Assembly: GCA_964401995.1 (NCBI GenBank)
Contig: CAYOAP010000003.1
Location: 1-64,000, forward strand
Length of the DNA stretch: 64,000 nucleotides
Reading direction: 5' to 3'
Origin: DATCBF01 sp964401995
Lineage (GTDB): Bacteria > Actinomycetota > Thermoleophilia > Solirubrobacterales > 70-9
Part shown: one piece after another, positions 25,423 through 33,201 of the stretch
Layout of the letters: the number at the start of each line of letters is the position of its first letter
Position numbering within the stretch: the first letter of the stretch is position 1
Notes under the pieces: generated by a model
The model's database searches: none
What the model saw: the letters and a program-made list of their open reading frames with translations, nothing else
Told to the model about the DNA's origin: nothing
Made by a program: the position numbers and the translations under genes

Positions 25423-25824
25423 TCAGGCCAGTTCGATCTTCTCCGGATTGGCCGGGTCGTAGGCGACGTCGATCCTGCGTCCCTGGTCGACGCGGCCGAG
25501 GCGGCCAGCCGAGAACTTGTGCTTGACCTGGAACGGCATCCCGTCCTTGGGCGCGACCTCGAGCGTCAGCTCGACCATCTGGTAGCCGGCGACCGAGCCC
25601 GGCGTCCCTTTCGCTTCGAGGATCGTCGCCTTGGCGCGGCGCATCCCGTCCGGGGTCTTCTTGCGCCCGGAGGGCCAGTCGAGGTAGACGAGCAGCAGCC
25701 CGCTCAGGCCGCAGCCGACGGCGACGCCGATCGCTCCCAGCCGCATCGCCTCGACCGGGGGCACGACCGCGAAGAAGGCGCCGACCAGGCCGAGGAGGAG
25801 CAGGAAGACGCCGGTGACGAACAC
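25423..25824 (-). CDS. Small two-helix membrane protein (DUF3592-like)
   Basis: 133 residues from GTG 25824. Two hydrophobic helices at about 2-25 and 28-50, then a soluble beta domain ending GRRIDVAYDPANPEKIELA. The 'V.YDP.NP' ending is typical of DUF3592-like domains, which bind near membranes with unknown role. The next gene on the other strand has a related ending (VKVDPDDHSQL). Convergent with the propeller gene (24 bp). Confidence 0.65.
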   Translation of the reverse strand: MFVTGVFLLLLGLVGAFFAVVPPVEAMRLGAIGVAVGCGLSGLLLVYLDWPSGRKKTPDGMRRAKATILEAKGTPGSVAGYQMVELTLEVAPKDGMPFQVKHKFSAGRLGRVDQGRRIDVAYDPANPEKIELA

Positions 25825-25918
25825 GCGGTGAATCTACACCTGAAGCGCCGCATCGCGTTATGGTCGGGGCCACAAACCGGGGAAGCGACAGGGGCCCCAC
25901 GACGAAGGAGCGCGACAG

Positions 25919-26317
25919 ATGGGCATGTTCAAGGACATGAGGGACCTGAGCAAGACCGGCAAGGAAATGAAGAAGGAACGGGGCGGCAGCTTCAAGATGA
26001 TGAAGGACGGCCTCGCCCAGGCCAACGAAGCGGTCAAGCAGGTCCAGTCCGACCAGGTTCTGGCCGAGAAGCTCGCCAACGGCGGCATCGACGGCACGGC
26101 GACGATCAACGGCATGCAGGCCACCGGCAAGATGGTCAACATGCAGCCCGAGCTGCAGTTCGACATGACCGTCGACGTCGGCGGCAGCCAGTCGCAGGTG
26201 ACCCACACCCAGGTCGTCTCCCCCGCGATCATCGGCCAGCTCCAGCCCGGCGCCCAGGTCCCGGTCAAGGTGGATCCGGACGACCACTCGCAGCTGATGA
26301 TCGGGCTCGCCGGGTAG
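25919..26317 (+). CDS. Conserved hypothetical protein, soluble
   Basis: 132 residues. The N-terminal third is Lys/Met-rich and helical (MFKDMRDLSKTGKEMKKE); the rest is a beta domain with GIDGTATINGMQATGKMVN and an ending QVPVKVDPDDHSQLMIGLAG. GGAG sits about 10 nt before ATG, so this is one of the few genes here with a standard ribosome site. The C-terminal half resembles that of the preceding divergent gene, suggesting the two share a fold. No function is known to me. Confidence 0.75.
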   Translation: MGMFKDMRDLSKTGKEMKKERGGSFKMMKDGLAQANEAVKQVQSDQVLAEKLANGGIDGTATINGMQATGKMVNMQPELQFDMTVDVGGSQSQVTHTQVVSPAIIGQLQPGAQVPVKVDPDDHSQLMIGLAG

Positions 26318-26344
26318 CTCGCTGCGATCTACAATCTTTTGGAA

Positions 26345-26417
26345 GGGGCCATAGCTCAGCTGGCAGAGCGCGGCGTTTGCAACGCCGAGGTCGCCGGTTC
26401 GATCCCGGCTGGCTCCA
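26345..26417 (+). tRNA. tRNA-Ala (TGC)
   Basis: 73-nt cloverleaf: acceptor GGGGCCA/TGGCTCC with discriminator A, D-arm GCTCAGCTGGCAGAGC, anticodon loop TTTGCAA (TGC) in a GGCG/CGCC-type stem, T-arm GCCGG-TTCGATC-CCGGC. TACAAT (26330-26335) is a good -10 box, 9 nt upstream. No CCA is encoded. An antisense nuclease gene runs through its 3' part. Confidence 0.97.
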
Positions 26418-26853
26418 CTTTCGGGACTCGACTCAGGTCCGGATCGGTATAGCTGGAAGCGTCGCGAATTCCGAGGCGCTGCCCGTTTCGCGCCGGGATC
26501 AGCCGAAGGCTGAGCTCACTGCGACCCTCTCCCAGCTCACTGGATGGACAGTAGTAACAGCGATCCGTCGTGCGGTCGTAAACCGCAATCCAGTCGACGG
26601 TCTTCGACGTGTAGTGCTTGGTCTGCCGAATCTTGCCTTTGGTCAGCGAATGAGATCGGCAGCGGAGGATGATGATCGCGCCGTCGGATTCGGTGTACTT
26701 GATCTGAACCCGGTGTAGCTGGCCATCTTTGTCAGCGATGAGGTCATAGTCGCTGTCCTCGCCGAACGGGATCGCGAGACGGCAGCCTCTCTCCATCAGG
26801 TCTGTCGCAACCTTGAGCTCCGCCAGATCTCCTTTCTGCTTCAGAGAAGCCAC
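26356..26853 (-). CDS. PD-(D/E)XK endonuclease-like protein reading into tRNA-Ala
   Basis: 165 residues. The first 110 or so form a compact nuclease fold: MASLKQKGDLAELKVATDL (Glu12), FGEDSDYDLIADKDG (Asp) and VQIKYTES (QxK), the PDDEXK_5 pattern found in small endonucleases related to intron-encoded and mobile enzymes. The last 20 residues (EPAGIEPATSALQTPRSAS) are only the antisense of tRNA-Ala, so the natural stop has been lost or the gene joined the tRNA 3' end by recombination. Base composition is more A/T-rich than its neighbours. Partner genes are not evident. Confidence 0.7.
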   Translation of the reverse strand: MASLKQKGDLAELKVATDLMERGCRLAIPFGEDSDYDLIADKDGQLHRVQIKYTESDGAIIILRCRSHSLTKGKIRQTKHYTSKTVDWIAVYDRTTDRCYYCPSSELGEGRSELSLRLIPARNGQRLGIRDASSYTDPDLSRVPKVEPAGIEPATSALQTPRSAS

Positions 26854-26938
26854 TAGCCCAGGCTAGTTCGACTCGACTCACGTGTTGCGCGCAGAATGTG
26901 TCAATAGTGCAACAAGTGAGAGACGAATACTGGGAGCC

Positions 26939-27715
26939 TCACTTGGAGACCGCTCGTTTGTAGCGAGCGACCGAGAGCACCCCGAAGAAGGCGGCTATCG
27001 CCAGCGACCAGGCGACCGCGCCCCAGATCGCGTTGCCGGCGGGGGCGCCGAGGAAGAGGGCGCGGATTGCGTTGACGACGACGGTGACGGGGTTGACTTC
27101 GGCGAACTTCTGCAGCGCCTCCGGCATCGTGTCGACTGGGACGAAGGCGGAGGAGACGAAGGTGAGCGGGAAGATGAGGATGAAGCCGATCGACTGCGAT
27201 GCCTCGGGCGAGGACGAGGCGAGGCCGATGAAGGCGAAGACCCAGGAGAAGGCGTAGCCGAAGAGCAGGACCAGGCCGATGCCGGCGACGACGTGCGTCA
27301 CCGGGGCGTCGAAGGAGAAGCCGACGAGCAGGCCGACGACGATCATGATCGTCAGCGAGATCATGTTGGTGCCGACATCCGCCAGGGTGCGCCCGGCGAG
27401 GACCGCCGCCCGCGACATCGGCAGCGAGCGGAAGCGGTCGACCAGGCCCTTCTTCAGGTCCTCGGCGAGGCCAAGCGCGGTGACGAAGCCGCCGAAGGCC
27501 ATCGTCTGGACGATGATCCCCGGCATCAAGAAGTCGACGTAGTCGTCGTAGCCCGGGGTGACGATCGCGCCGCCGAAGACGTAGACGAAGAGCAGCACGA
27601 ACATGATCGGCTGCACGGTGAAGGAGAGCAGCAGGTCGGGCGCGCGGGGGATGCGGAGGAAGGCCCGTTTCGCCAGCACCCAGGTGTCGGAGAGGCTGTG
27701 GCGCAGGCCGCTCAC
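26939..27715 (-). CDS. ABC-2 type exporter permease (DrrB-like)
   Basis: 258 residues with six membrane helices. It has the ABC-2 features QPIMFVLLFVYVFGGAI, FLMPGIIVQTMAFG and GLVDRFRSLPMSR (coupling helix), and ends RYKRAVSK. Pairs with the upstream ATPase, whose stop overlaps this start by 4 bp. DrrAB-type pairs export lipids or antibiotics; the substrate here is unknown. Confidence 0.9.
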   Translation of the reverse strand: MSGLRHSLSDTWVLAKRAFLRIPRAPDLLLSFTVQPIMFVLLFVYVFGGAIVTPGYDDYVDFLMPGIIVQTMAFGGFVTALGLAEDLKKGLVDRFRSLPMSRAAVLAGRTLADVGTNMISLTIMIVVGLLVGFSFDAPVTHVVAGIGLVLLFGYAFSWVFAFIGLASSSPEASQSIGFILIFPLTFVSSAFVPVDTMPEALQKFAEVNPVTVVVNAIRALFLGAPAGNAIWGAVAWSLAIAAFFGVLSVARYKRAVSK

Positions 27716-28698
27716 TGCGCCTCCTCCCCATCGCCGTCCTCGCCGTCGCGCTCCTCGGGCGGGCGGCCGGTGAGGGAGAGGAAGACATCGTCGAGGGTCG
27801 GCCTCCGCAGGGCGACGTCTTCGATCCCGACTCCCGCCTGGTCGAGCCGGCGCACCGCCTCGGCGATCGCGCCGCGGCGGCCGTGGACCGGGACCCGGAC
27901 GATGTCGTCGGAGAGCATTGGCGTGTCGGCAGCGATCGGCGCCAGCGCCGCGATCGCCGCCTCGGCCTCAGCCTGGGTCTTCGACTCGAGGGTGACGTCG
28001 AGCCGCTCGCCGCCGACCTGGTCCTTGAGCTGGTCGGAGGTGCCCTCGGCGATCACCCGGCCACGGTCGATGACCGAGATCGAGTCGGCGAGACGGTCGG
28101 CCTCGTCGAGGTACTGGGTGGTGAGCAGGACGGTGGTGCCGGCGGCGACGCGGTCCTCGATCGTCTCCCAGAGGGAGATGCGGCTGCGCGGGTCGAGCCC
28201 GGTGGTTGGCTCGTCGAGGAAGAGGACGGGCGGGCGGGCGACGAGCGCGGCGGCGAGGTCGAGCCGGCGTCGCATCCCACCGGAGTAGGTGCGGACGAGG
28301 CGGTCGGCGGCGTCGCTGAGGTCGAAGCGCTCCAGCAGCTCGGCCGCCCGGGCTTGGGGCTCGCCGCGGGGCAGGTGGTAGAGGCGGCCGACCATGACCA
28401 GGTTCTCGGCCCCGGTCAGGTTCTCGTCGACCGCCGCGTACTGGCCGGCGAGGCCGATCTGGCTGCGCAGGGCGGGCGCCTCGCGCTCGACGTCGAGGCC
28501 GGCGACGCGGGCGCTGCCGCCGTCGGGGCGCAGCAGCGTGGTGAGGATACGGACGGCGGTCGTCTTGCCGGCGCCGTTGGGGCCGAGCAGGCCGAGCACC
28601 GTGCCGGCGGGCACGTGCAGATCGACCCCGTCAAGGGCTCGGACATCGCCGTAGGACTTGCGCAGCCCGCTGGCCTCTATAGCTGCGTCAGCCGCCAT
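27712..28698 (-). CDS. ABC exporter ATPase (DrrA-like)
   Basis: 328 residues. Walker A GPNGAGKTT, Q-loop GQYAAVD, signature TYSGGMRRRLDLAAAL, Walker B VLFLDEPTTGLDPRSR and H-loop TTQYLDEAD. After the nucleotide domain comes a DrrA-type C-terminal domain (about 225-310, RPTLDDVFLSLTG), and an acidic tail. Made with the permease that follows. It lies 47 bp after the acidic-protein gene, on the same strand. Confidence 0.92.
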   Translation of the reverse strand: MAADAAIEASGLRKSYGDVRALDGVDLHVPAGTVLGLLGPNGAGKTTAVRILTTLLRPDGGSARVAGLDVEREAPALRSQIGLAGQYAAVDENLTGAENLVMVGRLYHLPRGEPQARAAELLERFDLSDAADRLVRTYSGGMRRRLDLAAALVARPPVLFLDEPTTGLDPRSRISLWETIEDRVAAGTTVLLTTQYLDEADRLADSISVIDRGRVIAEGTSDQLKDQVGGERLDVTLESKTQAEAEAAIAALAPIAADTPMLSDDIVRVPVHGRRGAIAEAVRRLDQAGVGIEDVALRRPTLDDVFLSLTGRPPEERDGEDGDGEEAQ

Positions 28699-28745
28699 GA
28701 ACCGGAAACCTACCGGCTGAGCGCCAATTGCTCTAACTAACTCGA

Positions 28746-29858
28746 CTAATCGTCGAAGTCGAAGTCCTTGGGAGGCTTCTGCTCAAACCAGAGCTGATCG
28801 TCCTCCGGGGTCTCCTCGAGGAAGTCGGGGGTGCCGCCGAGCACGTCGCCGGTGGGCTGATCCTGTTCCTCGGACTCGGGCTCCGCGGCGACCGGGTGCT
28901 CCTCCGAGTCTTCGTCGGCGTATCTGACCGGAAGCTCTTCGGAGTCTTCCTCGGCGGGCGCGACCGCGTACTCCCCGGAGTCCTCCTCGGCGGGCGGCAG
29001 CGGGTGCTCCTCGGTGTGCTCTTCCTGGTCGAAGAGGCCCTCCGCGTCGTCTTCCTCCTCGTCGACCTCGGGTAGCGGCGCCAGCTCGGGCGCGGCGGCG
29101 ACGGGAGGGGCTGGCGCCTCGAGCGCCTGGTCCAACTCCTCGGAGAGGCGCTTCTCGTCGAAGAAGTCATCTTCCTCCTCGGCCTCGACCGCAGCGTCCT
29201 GCACGCGGCCCTCGACGCTGACGTCGTCCTCGTCGACCTCTTCGAGGCCGGCAAGCGGATCGACCGGGGCGAGGCGAGGCTCCTGCAGCTCCTCCGCGGC
29301 CAGCTCCTCGTCGCTGGGGCTGCGCGCCTCCGAAGCGGCGATCTCGCCCTCGACGTCGAAGAGCTCAGTTGGCTGCTCGGCGATCGCGTGGCGCTCTTCG
29401 GTCGAGTGTTCGGGGGGCGAAGGCTGCTCAGCCGGCGGGGCGGGCACGGTCTCGTGCTCCATCGCCGGCTGCTCCTCAATGGCGGGTGCGGCGTCGGCGG
29501 AAGGCGCGGGCTCTTCGGCGGAGTCGGGCTCGACCGCGACCGGCACGTCCTCCTCAGTCGACTCGGCCGGCGGCGGCTCAGCGGGCGGCTGCGGCGGAGC
29601 CTCCTGCAGGTCGGCGATGTTCGGCGCGGACTCGCGGCTGGAGGCGGGCGCCTCCTCAGCCGTGTCGCCTGCCTCGGGAGGCTGGGTCATAAATTCGGTG
29701 GGCGCCTCAGCGGCGGCGTCAGGCAGAGCCTGTTCAGCGCTGGGCCGCTCGGCGGGGCCAAAGGCCTCGTCCTCCAGCTGTTTCAGCTCGGAGTCGTCAG
29801 CGCCGTGCTGGCGCTTCAGTTCCAGGTGCTCCCTGATGGCGTCGTCGAGGATGCTCAT
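28746..29858 (-). CDS. Acidic low-complexity protein, unknown
   Basis: 370 residues, very rich in Glu, Pro, Ala and Asp. An ordered start (MSILDDAIREHLELKRQHG, then a basic/acidic helix to about residue 40) is followed by 300 disordered residues with repeated SEE/EEDSEE/EEPAPS blocks and an ordered end, WFEQKPPKDFDFDD. Conserved ends joined by an elastic acidic linker suggest a scaffold or tether. TAGGCT about 18 nt upstream of the ATG is a likely -10. The first gene left of the genomic island; function unknown. Confidence 0.7.
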   Translation of the reverse strand: MSILDDAIREHLELKRQHGADDSELKQLEDEAFGPAERPSAEQALPDAAAEAPTEFMTQPPEAGDTAEEAPASSRESAPNIADLQEAPPQPPAEPPPAESTEEDVPVAVEPDSAEEPAPSADAAPAIEEQPAMEHETVPAPPAEQPSPPEHSTEERHAIAEQPTELFDVEGEIAASEARSPSDEELAAEELQEPRLAPVDPLAGLEEVDEDDVSVEGRVQDAAVEAEEEDDFFDEKRLSEELDQALEAPAPPVAAAPELAPLPEVDEEEDDAEGLFDQEEHTEEHPLPPAEEDSGEYAVAPAEEDSEELPVRYADEDSEEHPVAAEPESEEQDQPTGDVLGGTPDFLEETPEDDQLWFEQKPPKDFDFDD

Positions 29859-29943
29859 GTCTCAGTCCCAGCGGGAAGCCTAGAGATTATGCGGTTATCC
29901 TTGCGGTTGCGAGGGCCTGGGTCAATCCGCCCAACCCAAGCAC

Positions 29944-29984
29944 CTCGGGGCTATAGCTCAGCTGGCAGAGCGCCTGGATCGCAC
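29944..29984 (+). other. attL: left 5' half of tRNA-Ala(CGC)
   Basis: 41 bp matching 40523-40563 except for one base (C 29962 against T 40541). From 29947 it is the 5' part of tRNA-Ala(CGC): acceptor, D-arm and anticodon stem down to the anticodon CGC, then the match stops abruptly. No T-arm follows. This is the host's original 5' half left behind by integration in the anticodon loop. Confidence 0.85.
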
Positions 29985-30331
29985 GACGCAGAATCATTTG
30001 TCTGCAAGACAGAGTATTGCGCTCTTTGCGGGGGTTTATGGGCTCCCGATTCAAGGCCGCCGCTAGGGCAGCTTCCTGCCGTTTACCGGGATTTATCGGG
30101 GTTCAGGCACTTCCGAATAAGAGTGCCTGAAACGAGCAGAAGCTCTTGACGCAACTGAAGTGCTCAGGTCGTACGGAGGTCCTGCAGGTAGAGGCCGCCT
30201 CGCCCGGCTAGGAAGCGAGGTCGAGCGCCCAGCGCTCTCGACGTCGGGACGTTTCGCGGAAGGCCAGCGGTGGATCGTGTGCGTGGGGTGCCCGGAGCGC
30301 GATCGGCGGCTAGCTGCGAACTTAGGGCCTT
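29985..30331. other. Gene-free left end of the island
   Basis: 347 bp with no credible gene. It starts right after the tRNA half and includes TGTCTGCAAGACA (about 29999-30012), a CGGGATTTATCGGGG stretch, and a 9 bp inverted repeat (30103-30111 / 30122-30130). A/T content is higher than in the flanks. It may hold the integrase arm sites and the promoter of the first cargo gene. Confidence 0.6.
30103..30130. repeat. Hairpin with 9 bp arms in the island's left end
   Basis: TCAGGCACT at 30103-30111 and its exact complement AGTGCCTGA at 30122-30130, with a 10-nt loop. No T-run follows on either strand, so a recombinase or regulator site is as likely as a terminator. Confidence 0.5.
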
Positions 30332-31477
30332 ATGGACTCTGATGCCTGGGCTGACCTGAACCAGCGCTATCGCCAGGACGAGCGAGCGCAGTTCCTGCTC
30401 TTCGTCGAGCAGATGGATGAGGGGCGCCAACTCCTTCTCAACGGACAGTTGGCCAAGCTACGTCTTGGCCTAATCGCGATCGACAATCTGGCCGAGATAC
30501 TGCTCTATCGTCAGCAGCGGCGAATCGCAGAGCTGCGGGACAGTGACGGCTACGCCCAGATCCCGCGCCTTAACGAGCGGCGGCTGCGCAAGCTGAGGGC
30601 GGACTTCAGAGCCCGCGTCGCCCTTGCCGAGACGGAGATCCTCGACCCTCTCTTGGCGAGCGCCTTCGTCCCGATCCTCGACCAGCTCGATGCCGACGTC
30701 TTCCGCAGCGCCCACGCATACCGCGGCCGCATCTACCACGGCGACCACCACAATCCGGCGGCGCTGCCGCTGCTCGCCAGGGCCTATCTCGGGGCAGTCG
30801 GCAGGGCGTTCACGCGCCAGCAACCAAGCGGTGTCGCTGGCTCGCCCGACGCGACCACCGCCGAGATCTGCGCCTACGGTTTCGATCTCGCCGACAGCTG
30901 GGCGCCCGGGTATTTCGCCCCCGGCGAGGCGGCGGAGGCGATCACTAAGAAGCTAGCGGGGGAGTTGGAGGTGAGCCTCGGCGAGGCGAAGGAGGTCCTC
31001 GCCGCCGACATCGTCAAGCGCTCGGAGTGGGCCGAAGAGATGATCGAGAGCGTCGTCACGGACGGATTTCCGCGCGAGAGGGTCGCCGAGGCCCTCGCCG
31101 AAGGGGAGCCTTGGAAGGAAATCGAAGCCGACGAGGAGATCATTCGCCTCGAGGACGAGATTGCCGCGATCAGGGCCGCCCGGCTCAAGGACTTCACCGA
31201 GGTCTCCATGCGCGAGGAGGCCGAGCTGATGAAAGCGCGGAACGAGCGCGTCTGGTCGTTGCGCCGCGAGCTGAAGCCATCGGTGTCTGTGGGGGATATT
31301 TCGCGAATTCGTGACACGGGCGCGCGGCTCACCAACGCGAAGAACCTTGGCTCCCTCTTCAACCGCTACCGAAAGCTCGACGAGGAAATTGAGGGGATCG
31401 AAAGGAAGCTCGAGGAGCTGGCGATTGGCTGGGACCGCCACCTCCAGGAGGAGGTGGACCGCATGAAGGGCAAGTAG
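30332..31477 (+). CDS. Helical island protein with a HEPN-like R-x4-H motif
   Basis: 381 residues, nearly all helix, no membrane segments or signal peptide. At 130-141 it has YRGRIYHGDHHN (R131 to H136), like the Rx4-6H active site of HEPN ribonucleases followed by the usual HG; canonical enzymes have a polar residue after the Arg, here Gly. Residues 190-260 (SLGEAKEVLAADIVKRSEW) and 265-381 are charged coiled-coil-like helices (EEIIRLEDEIAAIRAARLK, EEIEGIERKLEEL). First cargo gene of the island. I do not recognise the family; a toxin/effector RNase is a guess from the motif only. Confidence 0.6.
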   Translation: MDSDAWADLNQRYRQDERAQFLLFVEQMDEGRQLLLNGQLAKLRLGLIAIDNLAEILLYRQQRRIAELRDSDGYAQIPRLNERRLRKLRADFRARVALAETEILDPLLASAFVPILDQLDADVFRSAHAYRGRIYHGDHHNPAALPLLARAYLGAVGRAFTRQQPSGVAGSPDATTAEICAYGFDLADSWAPGYFAPGEAAEAITKKLAGELEVSLGEAKEVLAADIVKRSEWAEEMIESVVTDGFPRERVAEALAEGEPWKEIEADEEIIRLEDEIAAIRAARLKDFTEVSMREEAELMKARNERVWSLRRELKPSVSVGDISRIRDTGARLTNAKNLGSLFNRYRKLDEEIEGIERKLEELAIGWDRHLQEEVDRMKGK

Positions 31478-31683
31478 CCGGGGGGCGCAAGCCCGAGCGT
31501 TCCTCGGTCCTCACGGTTGCTTCCGGTCTCGCGCTGGCTTCTGTCCGTCTCGACGATTCTCCCCACCCCGTTTCTTCCAGTTCCACTTCTTCGATTCTTC
31601 TCGCGGAATTCTTTCTTCGGGTTCCGAGATTCGCCGCCCGTATGATTGGGGGGCTTCAGCGTGTTATTCACCTGAGGTCTCAG

Positions 31684-33045
31684 ATGCCAGAGCGCAGAGC
31701 CATGAGCTCCGACGTTTCAGGGCGTCGGGATCCGGCGAACCCTTGCGGGACGCCGGATACTGCATTGACGATGCGGATCTTCTGGCACGGCATCCTGCTT
31801 GACGATCGGCCCGCAACGGCCGATCGTCGGTGGCCCACCTGGACGCCGGATCGAGGCTTTCTACACAGGACCGGTCGGGTCGCCTTCCGCAACGGAGGCG
31901 GTCACGACGTTTTGGTCGGCGAACGGCCATTTATCGAGCTGCGCAACAGCCTAAAGCTCGAGCCGAGCTCAAACTCAGCGCCGATAAGCGGCAAGGTTGC
32001 TGATCTCGTCCGCCGCTTCTATCCGCTCGACCGCGACAACCGTGCCTTTGCTCTCAGCGTCAGCTTCGCTCTGCGTCCCCACCAGTTCTGGGATTGTGAG
32101 ATCGATTCGGTCAAGCTCGACAGCCCTCCCGTATTCGAGACTTGGAACCCACCGTACTCGCCGAATCTCACCACCTGTGAGGATCTCGCGGCCTGGGTGG
32201 TGGATCTGAGATTCAAGCTGCGTGGCCGCTTGGTGCTGCTCGGCAACCTCGGCACCAGTATGGCGCGCCACCTCGGAGAGGTCACCGGCGACGCTGCGGG
32301 TCCGCCGTTACAGAGCCTCGGCTCGGCCCTCTGGTTTGACACAAGTCTGCGCTTTGCACCTGATTTTCGAGCCAACCCAAGCTGTGTGGTGACGCGGGCC
32401 GATGCGGTTCGCCGCCGGCCTTGGTTGTTTACGGCAAACCGATTTCCGAGCCGCCCGCAGCGGCGTCTTCGGCTCTACTTGCTACGCAGTTTCGCCGAGG
32501 CTGAAATAGCCCGTTTCATCCTCGATCAATTCCCGGAGCACGATGAGCGGCCAGACTGGGCTGGGCGACGCCTTCATCAGTCTCTCGCCCTGCTCGAGCG
32601 CCACCGACCCTACGGCGAGTCCCCTGACGCGCTCAAACGGCTCTACTACCAGTCGATAGGCGGAGCGGACCGCTCCTTCGGGGCGCACCGCCAGGAGATC
32701 CTGTCGCGGCTGAAGATTGAGCTGACACCATTGCGCGGCTACTCCGCCAGCACGATCGCCTTCGGCGACGACGTCTATGACGTCCTCGCCGAACTCGATC
32801 CCAAACGGCACCCCTACGGCGCCAACGCTCAACTGGTCGCCGAGCTGCAATGCCTTCGCGACCGCTTAGCCGACGATCCGGCTTCAGCTGACGCTCTCGA
32901 GAAGGCGATCGATGCGGCTCGCGCAGGAGACGAGCGGGAGACGAAATCCCGGCTTCGCCGAGTCTCCCGTGAGGTCTTGAGAACTGCTCGGGAGCTCGGG
33001 ACGGAGGTCGCCGCCGCAGCGATCAGCAAATCGCTCGGCATCTAG
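31684..33045 (+). CDS. Unrecognised island protein
   Basis: About 453 residues. ATG 31684 is chosen: GAGGT lies 5 nt upstream, and an earlier in-frame ATG (31642) falls in a TATGAT box that may be its -10. The N-terminal half is beta-rich with IFWHGILLDDRPAT and FWDCEIDSVKLDSPP; the middle has an Arg-rich segment (RFPSRPQRRLRLYLLRSFAE); the end is helical (residues 380-453), closing in a hydrophobic GTEVAAAAISKSLGI, a tail style seen in effector modules of conflict systems. No catalytic motif is evident. Lies between the HEPN-like gene and the AlbA_2 gene with 150-200 bp gaps, so separate transcription is possible. Confidence 0.6.
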   Translation: MPERRAMSSDVSGRRDPANPCGTPDTALTMRIFWHGILLDDRPATADRRWPTWTPDRGFLHRTGRVAFRNGGGHDVLVGERPFIELRNSLKLEPSSNSAPISGKVADLVRRFYPLDRDNRAFALSVSFALRPHQFWDCEIDSVKLDSPPVFETWNPPYSPNLTTCEDLAAWVVDLRFKLRGRLVLLGNLGTSMARHLGEVTGDAAGPPLQSLGSALWFDTSLRFAPDFRANPSCVVTRADAVRRRPWLFTANRFPSRPQRRLRLYLLRSFAEAEIARFILDQFPEHDERPDWAGRRLHQSLALLERHRPYGESPDALKRLYYQSIGGADRSFGAHRQEILSRLKIELTPLRGYSASTIAFGDDVYDVLAELDPKRHPYGANAQLVAELQCLRDRLADDPASADALEKAIDAARAGDERETKSRLRRVSREVLRTARELGTEVAAAAISKSLGI

Positions 33046-33201
33046 ACATCTCCGGTCGCCCATACAAGCCTGCCCGGTCTTCCGGGGCCAGATCCAGCTG
33101 GAATTGTTAGGAGATTGGCCGACCAAACCCAGACAGACCAACGACTGATTCTTATTGGCGACCAGCCGGCGCGATCGTTGTTCATCGACTAGCTTCTGGT
33201 C

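Noticed and set aside
26882..28288. 468-codon forward frame over the ABC exporter genes
   Set aside because: Shadow; Walker and signature motifs are in the reverse frames.
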